DNA of 64,000 bases, from contig NZ_CP052766.1 in the NCBI RefSeq assembly GCF_002499975.2, positions 248,001-312,000 of the forward strand. Reading direction: 5' to 3'. A program made the position numbers and the translations under genes. A model generated the notes under the pieces. The model was given only the letters and a program-made list of their open reading frames with translations, made no database searches and was not told the DNA's origin. Numbering within the stretch: the first letter of the stretch is position 1; every line of letters starts with the position of its first letter. This stretch comes from Alteromonas pelagimontana (GTDB lineage Bacteria > Pseudomonadota > Gammaproteobacteria > Enterobacterales > Alteromonadaceae). Shown here in pieces: positions 55,964 through 64,000 of this stretch.

Positions 55964-57397
55964 ATGCTTCATCGCATTGCAGTAATGTTGTTTCTTTGCC
56001 TGTGGACCGCTTCGTCTCTGGCCAGTTCACTTTCTCAACCTTCTATGAACGCCTGGTTTCGCGACTTCAAAAAGACCGCTGACCCCGCAGCCCTTTATCG
56101 TTTTCTATGGAGCTTGCCAAAAGGCGGTGATCTTCATCATCACTTAAGTGGAGCAGGATTTAGTGAGTGGTGGTATGAGCTTGCTAGCGATATCAATACC
56201 AACGGCGGCTATCAGTACTACACGCGCACGGCGATTAAAAGCTGTCGAGGATACGGCAGCAACGAGTTTGGCAGCAATCCGCAGTACCTTATGTTTCGCA
56301 CCATTCAGGCGTCCACCTTTGAAAAACTGTCAAGCTGCGAACAACAAGAATACGAAAAACTACAAATGCTATCGCCTGAGGAAAAACAAGGGTTTTTAGA
56401 AAGCATCCGCTTAGACAAGTCACACGAAGGCCGAAACGAATTTTTTGAAACCCATTGGCAACGATTGAACGAATTGCCGCAAAATCCGACGCTGGTTGCG
56501 CAAATACTCCTCAAAAATATGCGGGCATTTTCCCTTGAAGGACTGCAATATTTGGAAACTCAGGTCAACGTGCAGCGAAACTTGAAACCTGACGGCACAC
56601 TATATACCGAAGACGAAGCACTTATGGTTTACCGCCAGATGCTTGAAAGTGAAGCGGCTCAGGAAACTGGCGTGAAAGTAAAATTCCAGTACGCCCTGCT
56701 GCGCTTTTTACCTAACGCAGAGGAGCAACTGCGCTGGATTTACGGTTATGTCGATAATCACAGAGACATTTACGTGGGCATTAATATGGTGGGCCGCGAA
56801 GACAATGACAAAGGTCACCCATTGCGCTTCCTTCCTATAATGAGGGAAATGCGGCAGAAATATCCCGCGATAAACTTAGCTATTCACGCCGGGGAAGTTG
56901 ATGAACCGAATTTTCATGTGAGAGATACCCTGCTGCTAGGCGCTACGCGCATCGGCCATGGTATAAATACCATTACCGATGCTGATACGCTCCTGCTTAT
57001 GCAGCATGGCCCTTATCTGATTGAAATTAACCTTATCTCTAATCTTTTGCTGGAATATGTGCAGGATTTTAGCCAGCATCCCTTTGCCGAGTACCTGAGA
57101 ACTGGCATTCCTGTTGCGCTATCTACAGACGACAGAGGCATGTGGGACAGTACGTTAACTGACGAATACTTTGTCGCTGTCAATGAATTCAATTTGTCCT
57201 GGGACGAAATTGTCGCTATCACCCGTAATAGTATTCTTTATAGCTTTCTCCCCGATACGGAAAAGCAAAAGCAGTTAGCTGAGCTTGATTCACGACTCAT
57301 GGCGTTTGCGCTGGCACGACAACAAAACCAGCCTCTGCCACCAGCTTCTGAAAAACGCCGTTTTATCTGTCGTTATGAACCAGCGGTGTGTCGTTAA
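55964..57397 (+). CDS. Exported adenosine deaminase-family protein (ADGF/CECR1-like)
   Basis: 477 residues with a signal peptide (cleavage near SSLA, residue ~20), so periplasmic or secreted. The zinc hydrolase motifs are present: GDLHHHLSGAG (His58/His60), NLAIHAGEVDEP, GATRIGHGIN and VALSTDDRGMW, in the adenosine deaminase order. The ~100-residue extra segment after the first motif is typical of the secreted growth-factor-like branch. It would convert adenosine or deoxyadenosine to inosine outside the cytoplasm. 201 nt from the ureide operon, with its own promoter presumably. Confidence 0.85.
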   Translation: MLHRIAVMLFLCLWTASSLASSLSQPSMNAWFRDFKKTADPAALYRFLWSLPKGGDLHHHLSGAGFSEWWYELASDINTNGGYQYYTRTAIKSCRGYGSNEFGSNPQYLMFRTIQASTFEKLSSCEQQEYEKLQMLSPEEKQGFLESIRLDKSHEGRNEFFETHWQRLNELPQNPTLVAQILLKNMRAFSLEGLQYLETQVNVQRNLKPDGTLYTEDEALMVYRQMLESEAAQETGVKVKFQYALLRFLPNAEEQLRWIYGYVDNHRDIYVGINMVGREDNDKGHPLRFLPIMREMRQKYPAINLAIHAGEVDEPNFHVRDTLLLGATRIGHGINTITDADTLLLMQHGPYLIEINLISNLLLEYVQDFSQHPFAEYLRTGIPVALSTDDRGMWDSTLTDEYFVAVNEFNLSWDEIVAITRNSILYSFLPDTEKQKQLAELDSRLMAFALARQQNQPLPPASEKRRFICRYEPAVCR

Positions 57398-57736
57398 ATA
57401 TATAGGCCGTTCCTAACGCGCGCCTTCCTTTTTCTATTACACCAATCACTATAGCTGTTGGCGTTTTGCCAGGTGTGTATTGGTGCAGGTAAACCCTGCT
57501 CTTTCCCTACCGTGGTGCGGCCTTACGCCAGCCACTACTCCTTAACATTTTCGTAACCTGGACACCGCCGTCGCAGGATGGTTATTTCTTTATTTTTCAA
57601 AAAGATACAGCGACTTAAAAACCTGACCAGCTGGACCAAAACTGGCATCTAACGTGCAATTCGCACAGCAAGAGACAGTCAAGGTCCGCTGCGCTGTCTG
57701 CACTTCAGAAATATAAAACAAAAACAGAGGAACCAC
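57398..57736. other. Leader of the TonB-dependent receptor gene
   Basis: 339 bp. Must hold the receptor promoter. I looked for cobalamin and thiamine riboswitches because TonB receptors often carry them; only a GCCACT stretch near 57529 recalls the cobalamin element and the rest does not fold into it. Confidence 0.45.
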
Positions 57737-60175
57737 ATGAAACACACACATTTATCTTTTTCAGCACTTTCCAAGGCTGTCGCTCTGGGAGTGTTGGTGA
57801 CAATTCCCGCAACGGCACTGGCGCAAGAAACAGACGAGAAAGCCGCTAACGAAAAAGACGTAGAGAAAATTCAGGTGACTGGCTCATTAGGATCTTTACC
57901 GGGCCAAGACGTGCAATCTGTATTTGGTTTCGGTAAATCGATACTAGAAACACCCCGTTCTGCATCAACCATTTCTGATGAACAGATGGCACGGTTTAAC
58001 GTTTCCGATATTGATGAACTGGTCGCCTTTGCCCCAGGAACCTTCACCCAATCATTCTTTGGTGTCGCCGGTTCTCTGGACGTGCGGGGGAATCCTGGAG
58101 AAAATTATTTTCGCGGCATGAAGCGTTTGGATAATCCGGGTAACTATCCTGTCCCTATTGGTGCATCAAGCCGGATAGACATTGTTCGGGGGCCTGCATC
58201 GCCAATTTACGGGCCCTCGAAAATCGGCGGCTACCTGAACTTTAACCCGAAATCCGCGCGTGCCTCTTCCGGACAATATTTAGATGCGCCGACTGGTGCT
58301 TTTTCTTATACCCACGGCACCTGGGATAAAAGCATTCTCGCCGCAGAAGTCGGCGGCCCGACAAGTGTAGCGGGTAAAGAAATGGGCTACTACGTGTATG
58401 GCGAAGTGGAAAATTCCGGCAGCTACTATCAAAATTCCGCTACTGACCAAACCATTTTACAAACGTCTTTCAATGTTGATATTTCGCAAAATCTGCGGTT
58501 CGAATTTGGTGGCATGTACCATAAATTTGATGGCAATCAAGTTGCGGGTTGGAATCGCCTGACTCAGGAACTGGTTGACAATGGCACCTATATTACGGGT
58601 ACCGCCAAGCCTCTCGATACCAACGGCGACGGCTCAATTTCCCATGACGAATATGGCGCAGAGGGTGTCGATCTGGCTGGTGCAGCAGGATTTTATGTAC
58701 CAGCGGCCGCCTTTACAGATGCCGATGCCACTGAGCTAATGCAACTGGACAATTCTGGCACTACCATTTTGTCCGGTTCTCAGGTGTTAGTTGCTGCAGA
58801 TGATCGGCTGGAAAACAAAGCCACAACGCTCTATTTTGATGCCATTTATTACGCAGGCGATTGGGAAATAAAGAATCAGCTATTTTATGACGCCTACGAT
58901 AACATCAATGAAAACGCTTATGGATATTCCCAATTTCACGATAGCTGGGTAGTTGAGGATAAAATCATATTTGCAACCGAATATGAAAGAGAAGGAATGC
59001 TTGCGCAAGTGCAGCTCTCGCCGTCGGTTCGCTACACCGATTTTACCCATGGCGACGATTTTAATTACGAATACTTTAACCGCCGCGATCTTACCGGCCC
59101 CTCAACGGCGTTAGATAAGCGGGAACTGGCTACCCGCATTGGCTATAACTACGACAACTATGATGCAGGAAATTATCTTGACGTTGGCATAGCGGCAATG
59201 ACAGATATTACCTGGGACTGGGGACTGGACGTGGTTTTAGGTGTACGTTACGACACCATTGATATTGAAAGCACATCACGCGGTGATTTGCTTTTACCCG
59301 TTTTGGGAAACACCGAAATAATAACAGAGAAAGAGACGGTGGACGGCACGTCGTGGAACGTTAGCGTTTCCTATAAAACGCCACTAGGGATCATCCCCTA
59401 TATTACTGCTGCTGAGCAGGCCACTTTGGTCGCCGGTCAGGGTGCTGAAATCAACATCAGCCAAATGAATAATCCTGATGGAAGCGGCGCTTTTGATACC
59501 TCGGAACTGTTTGAATACGGCGTGAAAGGATCGTTTCTTGACGACAGTTTGTATGTGGCAGTATCTGTTTATGATCAGGAGCGCTCCGATTATAACTCCC
59601 AAAACACTGTGACTAACAACACCACACAAAACGAAGGAATGGAAGTTGAGGTCAGATGGGTAGTCAACGACAATCTGGTGGTCTCTGCCGGCTATTCGAA
59701 AACTGAAGTCGTTAACCTAACCGCCCTGGAAAATGGTTCACAGTTTGGTTTTCTCGGCGCCGAAGATTTGGTCAACTTAACAGATCCTGCTTTAATATTT
59801 GGTGGCAATGTGGTGGGACTGAATCTGGTAGGCCCCGGCACCAGCAATCCTGATGGCCGTAAAGCCGGTATTCCGGAAAATATATATTCGCTCACTGCCA
59901 CCTACGATTTTCAGAACGGATATGCAACCAGCCTTAGCGTGATTGACGTTGACGAAACTGCATCTGGTTTCTCCGGTGCCGTAACGCTGCCCTCTTACAC
60001 CTTAGTGAACGCAGGACTTTCTTATCAAACTGAAGAGTGGGCGCTCAACTTCACTGTAAAAAACCTGACCGACGAAACCTACTTTCGCGCCAACTTTCCT
60101 GACTTGTTTGGTAGCCAAGTGGTTCTGCCTGAGTTACCGCGCCACCTCAATGCGAAATTTACCTACAACTTTTAA
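57737..60175 (+). CDS. TonB-dependent outer-membrane receptor with an EF-hand loop
   Basis: 812 residues, signal peptide ending at TALAQ (~30), TonB-box-like KIQVTGS (~45), plug domain with ILETPRSASTISDEQMARFN and RIDIVRGPASPIYGPSKIGGYLNF, and a 22-strand barrel ending RHLNAKFTYNF with the terminal Phe. GAGG precedes the ATG. In an early extracellular loop, residues ~294-305 (58616-58651) read DTNGDGSISHDE, a canonical calcium-binding EF-hand loop. Position between an exported adenosine deaminase and a NUP lipoprotein suggests purine nucleoside uptake, against the usual siderophore guess. Confidence 0.88.
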   Translation: MKHTHLSFSALSKAVALGVLVTIPATALAQETDEKAANEKDVEKIQVTGSLGSLPGQDVQSVFGFGKSILETPRSASTISDEQMARFNVSDIDELVAFAPGTFTQSFFGVAGSLDVRGNPGENYFRGMKRLDNPGNYPVPIGASSRIDIVRGPASPIYGPSKIGGYLNFNPKSARASSGQYLDAPTGAFSYTHGTWDKSILAAEVGGPTSVAGKEMGYYVYGEVENSGSYYQNSATDQTILQTSFNVDISQNLRFEFGGMYHKFDGNQVAGWNRLTQELVDNGTYITGTAKPLDTNGDGSISHDEYGAEGVDLAGAAGFYVPAAAFTDADATELMQLDNSGTTILSGSQVLVAADDRLENKATTLYFDAIYYAGDWEIKNQLFYDAYDNINENAYGYSQFHDSWVVEDKIIFATEYEREGMLAQVQLSPSVRYTDFTHGDDFNYEYFNRRDLTGPSTALDKRELATRIGYNYDNYDAGNYLDVGIAAMTDITWDWGLDVVLGVRYDTIDIESTSRGDLLLPVLGNTEIITEKETVDGTSWNVSVSYKTPLGIIPYITAAEQATLVAGQGAEINISQMNNPDGSGAFDTSELFEYGVKGSFLDDSLYVAVSVYDQERSDYNSQNTVTNNTTQNEGMEVEVRWVVNDNLVVSAGYSKTEVVNLTALENGSQFGFLGAEDLVNLTDPALIFGGNVVGLNLVGPGTSNPDGRKAGIPENIYSLTATYDFQNGYATSLSVIDVDETASGFSGAVTLPSYTLVNAGLSYQTEEWALNFTVKNLTDETYFRANFPDLFGSQVVLPELPRHLNAKFTYNF

Positions 60176-60240
60176 ATATGTCAGAACCCGGCGCAGTTTC
60201 AACACGGTTAGAAGCTGCGCCTCGCTAATAAGGAGTTACG

Positions 60241-61344
60241 ATGTTAAAAAGAATGATAATAGTCTTGGGCGCGGCGTTGCTATTTGCCTGCCAGCCGCAG
60301 GATGTTCAGCAGAACACTTCACAATCCGAACCTCAACCACTTAAAGTAAAGGCAGTTGTGGTCACAATGTTTGAAATTGGTGAAGACGAGGGCGATAAAC
60401 CTGGCGAATTCCAGCTGTGGAAAGAGCGCCAGCAACTGACAAAGCGCTATCCATTTCCCCAGTCCCACCACGATATCTTCGCCAACAAGGATACCGGTGT
60501 CATTGGAATTGTGACCGGCATGGGTACCGCAAAGGCAACGGCAGCGATCATGGCGTTGGGTTTGGATCCTCGCTTTGATTTAACCCAGGCTTACTGGCTA
60601 GTAGCGGGAATCGCCGGAATCGATCCGGCTGACGGGACCATTGGTTCGGCAGTGTGGGCAGATTATTTAATAGACGGCGATCTTGCCCATCAAATTGATG
60701 CAAGAGAAATTCCTGAGCAATGGTCCACCGGCTATTTTCCGTTATTTGCAAATGCGCCTTATCCTGCTGATGTAAATTCATCAAAAACTCACCACAAGCC
60801 TGCTGGGGAAGTCTACAAGCTCAACGCCAGCTTGAGTCAATGGGCGTTCAATCTCACCAAGGGAATTGTATTACAGGATACTGATGCTATGGTCGAGCTG
60901 AGAAACCAGTATAGCGAACACCCCGCAGCAATGGCAGCACCGAAAGTGATGCAAGGTGATCACTTGGCCGCTTCCACTTTCTGGCACGGCAAATTATTAA
61001 ACCAGTGGGCCAACGACTGGACGGCGTTTTGGACGGATGGTGAAGGCAATTTTGTCACGTCAGGCATGGAAGACACCGGCAGCTATCAGGCCATGCAATA
61101 TCTTGATGCGGCAGGAAAAGCAGATAAGACAAGGTTTATGGTACTGCGAACAGCGAGTAATTTCACTATGCAACCTCCGGGGCTGACGGCAGCTGAGAAC
61201 CTTGAGATGGAGAGTTCACAAGCCGGTTACGCCGGTATGCAGCCGGCGCTGGAGGCAGCCTATGTTGTGGGTAGTGCAGTGGTTGATGAACTGGTAAATA
61301 AATGGAGCAAATACCAAACTCAGCCTCCACAAAGCGACAAATAA
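60241..61344 (+). CDS. Lipoprotein of the purine nucleoside permease (NUP) family
   Basis: 367 residues; AAGGAG lies before the ATG. Lipobox LLFAC puts the lipidated Cys at residue 17, so it is anchored to a membrane facing the periplasm. The mature chain follows the NUP family: VKAVVVTMFEIGEDEGDKPGEFQLW, VIGIVTGMGTAKATAAIMALGLDPRFDL, YWLVAGIAGIDPADGTIGSAVWADY, and MEDTGSYQAMQYLD. Despite the name the fold is that of nucleoside phosphorylases, so nucleoside cleavage is as likely as transport. 65 nt after the receptor gene, likely the same transcript. Confidence 0.87.
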   Translation: MLKRMIIVLGAALLFACQPQDVQQNTSQSEPQPLKVKAVVVTMFEIGEDEGDKPGEFQLWKERQQLTKRYPFPQSHHDIFANKDTGVIGIVTGMGTAKATAAIMALGLDPRFDLTQAYWLVAGIAGIDPADGTIGSAVWADYLIDGDLAHQIDAREIPEQWSTGYFPLFANAPYPADVNSSKTHHKPAGEVYKLNASLSQWAFNLTKGIVLQDTDAMVELRNQYSEHPAAMAAPKVMQGDHLAASTFWHGKLLNQWANDWTAFWTDGEGNFVTSGMEDTGSYQAMQYLDAAGKADKTRFMVLRTASNFTMQPPGLTAAENLEMESSQAGYAGMQPALEAAYVVGSAVVDELVNKWSKYQTQPPQSDK

Positions 61345-61370
61345 CGCTCCTGCGTTACAGGAAGTGTGGC

Positions 61371-61390
61371 AAGGGGCCGCGGCCCCTTTT
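61371..61390. terminator. Bidirectional terminator between the NUP and adenine deaminase genes
   Basis: A perfect GGGGCCGCGGCCCC stem with A-run on the left and T-run on the right, placed between two convergent genes. Confidence 0.85.
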
Positions 61391-61406
61391 CCTCGCACAG
61401 CACCCT

Positions 61407-62405
61407 TCAGGCAGCAGCTATTTTCTCAACCCAATGCGCTTTGGCGCCCTCTTCTAAAAAGCTGGCTTTAAAACTGTTCGTCACCAATTCTCGCAACTGC
61501 TTTTCATTCATACCAAGAGACGCTTCAAGCACCTCGTAATTGCGATTGAGATAACCACCAAAATAGGTAGGATCGTCAGAGTTGACTGTTACTAACAGGC
61601 CCGCGTCCAGCAAGCGTAAGATATTATGCTGGTTTATGTCATCAACTACACAGAGTTTTAAGTTGCTTAGCGGGCACACCGTCAGAGGGATTTGGCGCTC
61701 ACGCACCAGCGCTAACAGCGCATCATCTTCTTCACAACGCACGCCATGATCAATGCGATCGATATTCAGCAGGTTGATTGCCTGCCAGATATATTCAGAT
61801 GGTCCCTCTTCGCCAGCGTGCGCGACAAGCTTGAAACCCAATGCACTGGCTTTAGCAAACACCCGCTCAAACTTTTCCGGCGGATGCCCAAGTTCAGAAC
61901 TGTCCAGGCCAATGGCGTGAATTTTGTCATAATAAGGTTTAGCGAGTAGCAAGGTATCAATTGCATCAGCTTCGCTTAAGTGGCGCAGGAACGACATGAT
62001 TAACAAAACACTCATGCCCCACTCCTTTTCGGCTCGTCTGATTGCGCGTTCAAAGCCGCTCATGAAAACGCTAAACGGAACATCTCTTTGCGTATGAGTT
62101 TGCGGGTCGAACATGATTTCGCTGTGAACAATATTTTCTTCACGGCAGCGGCAAAGATAAGACCACATTAACTGGTAAAAATCGTCTTCGTCCCTAAGCA
62201 CATTGGCGCCAGCGTAGTAAATATCCAGAAAACTTTGTAAACTGGAAAATTGGTAAGCCTGCTCTATCTCCCGCACATTCTGGTAGGGCAGCTTAACCTG
62301 GTGCTTTTGCGCTAATTCCCACAGTAACCTTGGCTCAAGGCTCCCTTCAATGTGCAAATGTAGCTCTGCTTTTGGTAGATTTTTAATTAGTTGGGTCAGA
62401 GACAT
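61407..62405 (-). CDS. Adenine deaminase, adenosine-deaminase-fold type
   Basis: 332 residues, no signal peptide, cytoplasmic. Zinc ligands are in AELHLHIEGSL (His16, His18), LVAHAGEEGP, RIDHGVR and VTVNSDDPTYFGGYL. The string CPLSNLKLCVVDDI and the SDDPTYFGGYLNRNY ending match the bacterial adenine deaminase branch (as in Pseudomonas aeruginosa PA0148) rather than true adenosine deaminases. It would turn adenine into hypoxanthine. Divergent from the purine permease gene, fitting import followed by deamination. Confidence 0.85.
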   Translation of the reverse strand: MSLTQLIKNLPKAELHLHIEGSLEPRLLWELAQKHQVKLPYQNVREIEQAYQFSSLQSFLDIYYAGANVLRDEDDFYQLMWSYLCRCREENIVHSEIMFDPQTHTQRDVPFSVFMSGFERAIRRAEKEWGMSVLLIMSFLRHLSEADAIDTLLLAKPYYDKIHAIGLDSSELGHPPEKFERVFAKASALGFKLVAHAGEEGPSEYIWQAINLLNIDRIDHGVRCEEDDALLALVRERQIPLTVCPLSNLKLCVVDDINQHNILRLLDAGLLVTVNSDDPTYFGGYLNRNYEVLEASLGMNEKQLRELVTNSFKASFLEEGAKAHWVEKIAAA

Positions 62406-62774
62406 AATTTTTTCTCACTCATTGAAGCAAATTGTAAGCACACTTATAGCGTCTTCTCTGGGCTAGCAGAAACGCTAGGGTAAAGAAATTTCTGAAAACG
62501 CGCCGTGACGGTGCAGCGAATTAGGTCCAGCTCACCAGTATTGTGCACTAACGCTATTTTTCGTTATGATATGTCGCGACTATATCAATAAATAGTTCCG
62601 TTAACAGGAAGCATCAACGCAAAGTTGTTCAGTAGCATCCGGTCGATTTTCCCTGGTGGCTGTTATGCTAATCCACAACAAGATCAACACAAAACCGACT
62701 ATATGGTCAAGTTTTTGCTTTAGGCCATGGCATATAATAATCAATAACTATATTCGCCCAATCTGAGAGTACCT
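62406..62774. other. Divergent regulatory region between the adenine deaminase and permease genes
   Basis: 369 bp with two divergent promoters expected. No riboswitch, PurR-like palindrome or repeat could be supported by eye. Confidence 0.45.
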
Positions 62775-64000
62775 ATGATCACCACCTTTCTGGAACGAAT
62801 CTTTAAGCTTCAGGCCAACGGAACAAACGTTAAGACTGAATGCATTGCGGGTTTAACAACCTTTGCCGCCATGTCTTACATATTGATAGTGAACCCCAGC
62901 ATTCTTGCCTTAAGCGGTATGCCAGTGACGGGATTAATTACGGTGACAGCGCTGGCCGCTTGCTTCGGTACTCTCTTGATGGCGGCAATGACAAATTATC
63001 CGGTTGCACTTGCTCCCGGCATGGGGTTGAACGCCTTTTTTGCATTTACAATCTGTATTTCACGAGAAGTGCCGTGGGAAGCGGCATTAGGAATCGTTTT
63101 TTGGAACGGAATTCTGTTTTTGTTGCTTACTTTAACAGGAATAAGAACGAAAATTGCTGAAGCCATACCGTCGGCATTAAAAATAGGAGTGCAATGCGGT
63201 ATCGGATTATTTATTGCTTTTATCGGCCTGAAAAATGCCGGGTTGGTAGTAGAGCATCCTGCCACCTTTGTAACCATTGGCGATCTTTCTGAACCGGCGG
63301 TGTTATTAGCTTTTGCTGGCATCATTATGACAATTGTTTTTGTCATTAAAAAAGTATCGGGCGGCATCCTGCTGTCGATTGTGATTTTATCTCTCATCGG
63401 GCTTATCGTGCCTGCCGGCGAGGGTTACCTGACTTCTCATCCGGATCATTTCGTTGGCTTACCTGAACCCGTTACTGATACTTTGTTTGCTATGGATATC
63501 TGGTATCCCATCGAACATTTCTCAGCCACCTGGGACTTAATATTTGCGCTAATGTTTGTCAACATGTTCGATACCATTGGCACTCTCATCGGGGTGTCGC
63601 GACGAGCCAACTTGTTAACGGACGAGGACAAACTGCCCAAAATAGGCAGTGCAATGACTGCTGATGCCACAGCGAGCGTTGCCGGTGCAGCACTAGGAAC
63701 ATCACCGGTTACCAGCTACGTTGAATCTGCCGCAGGTGTATCCGCAGGCGGACGCACAGGCTTAACCGCAGTAGTGGTAGCAGGATGTTTTCTTCTTGCG
63801 CTGTTCTTCACTCCATTAATGAAGGTTATTCCCTTAATGGCCACCACGCCCGCATTGTTAATGGTGGGAATATTTATGATGGACTCTATTCGCCATCTGG
63901 ATTTCGATGACACAGGAGGACTGGCGACTGCATTCATAGCCTTGATCGCTATGCCGCTGACGTTCAGTATTAGCGAAGGTATTGCCCTGGGCTTTATCAC
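62775..64000 (+). CDS. AzgA-type adenine/hypoxanthine permease (NCS2), truncated by the window end
   Basis: The ATG at 62775 opens a frame that runs to the last base (408 residues seen). Inner-membrane protein with ten or more helices: CIAGLTTFAAMSYILIVNPSIL, YPVALAPGMGLNAFFAFTI, LKIGVQCGIGLFIAFIGLKNAG, FALMFVNMFDTIGTLIGVSRRANL and GTSPVTSYVESAAGVSAGGRTGLTAVV. These are marks of the AzgA/YgfQ-like group of purine-base proton symporters. With the divergent adenine deaminase it forms a base import and deamination pair. The last helices lie outside the window. Confidence 0.92.
   Translation, partial: MITTFLERIFKLQANGTNVKTECIAGLTTFAAMSYILIVNPSILALSGMPVTGLITVTALAACFGTLLMAAMTNYPVALAPGMGLNAFFAFTICISREVPWEAALGIVFWNGILFLLLTLTGIRTKIAEAIPSALKIGVQCGIGLFIAFIGLKNAGLVVEHPATFVTIGDLSEPAVLLAFAGIIMTIVFVIKKVSGGILLSIVILSLIGLIVPAGEGYLTSHPDHFVGLPEPVTDTLFAMDIWYPIEHFSATWDLIFALMFVNMFDTIGTLIGVSRRANLLTDEDKLPKIGSAMTADATASVAGAALGTSPVTSYVESAAGVSAGGRTGLTAVVVAGCFLLALFFTPLMKVIPLMATTPALLMVGIFMMDSIRHLDFDDTGGLATAFIALIAMPLTFSISEGIALGFI

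Noticed and set aside
57398..57736. Cobalamin riboswitch upstream of the TonB receptor gene
   Set aside because: A GCCACT stretch and some GGTG motifs are present, but the other conserved boxes and stems are missing.
62406..62774. Purine riboswitch before the purine permease gene
   Set aside because: The conserved loops of the purine aptamer could not be found, and the class is rare in gammaproteobacteria.

Overview
The window looks like chromosomal DNA of a marine gammaproteobacterium of the order Alteromonadales (Alteromonadaceae-like). This rests on the conserved minus-strand order thrS-infC-rpmI-rplT-pheS-pheT-ihfA, a CsiV gene directly behind mfd, DUF3080 and DUF2750 proteins, and a TonB-dependent receptor of the Alteromonadales type. 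Species and G+C content were not computed. No complete insertion sequence, prophage, CRISPR array, rRNA gene or intact tRNA gene was seen.

Layout. 0-7.4 kb: the 3' end of glgC, an alpha/beta hydrolase, an acyl-CoA thioesterase, an HDOD protein, a glycosyltransferase, a SufE/CsdE protein with a DUF2750 partner, and two unrecognised genes. 7.5-13.2 kb: a light-sensing module, with a bacteriophytochrome HWE-kinase/REC hybrid followed 16 nt later by a REC-PAS-GGDEF-EAL protein, and a heme oxygenase (biliverdin supply) transcribed divergently. 13.3-26.9 kb: xthA, a CbiM-like membrane protein, an intergenic patch with two copies of a 76-bp hairpin repeat, a phosphoribosyltransferase, one LolC/LolE-type permease, then a PilZ protein, mfd, csiV, a PduO-type cobalamin adenosyltransferase, a penicillin acylase family enzyme and ybaK. 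27.1-34.7 kb: a chemotaxis receptor gene interrupted by an in-frame TAA, a thioredoxin, and a sparsely coding accessory stretch (GNAT remnant, a 54-residue membrane protein, an orphan lipoprotein, a zinc ribbon protein), then two exported proteins. 34.8-42.1 kb: the translation/IHF cluster. 42.5-48.8 kb: fructosamine kinase, pteridine reductase, DUF3080 lipoprotein, MscS channel, CPBP protein, RpiR regulator and DUF924.

47.2-64.0 kb is the most interesting part: a purine and ureide utilisation region. An RpiR-family regulator lies upstream of a tightly packed plus-strand operon: amidase, GGT-fold oxamate amidohydrolase-like enzyme (HpxW type), TauE/SafE permease, ureidoglycine-glyoxylate aminotransferase-like enzyme (HpxJ/PucG type), allantoate amidohydrolase-like enzyme (HpxK/AllC type) and a small cupin. 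Next come an exported adenosine deaminase-fold enzyme, a TonB-dependent receptor with a canonical EF-hand loop, a lipoprotein of the purine nucleoside permease/phosphorylase (NUP) family, an adenine-deaminase-type enzyme and the start of an AzgA-type purine permease. My inference is a route from outer-membrane capture of purine nucleosides, through periplasmic deamination and cleavage, to base import and salvage, with the ureide operon handling the nitrogen-rich end of purine catabolism. The xanthine-to-allantoate steps and oxamate carbamoyltransferase are not in the window.

Starts were chosen by ribosome binding sites, signal peptides and family N-termini. All family assignments come from reading the translations; no database search was possible.
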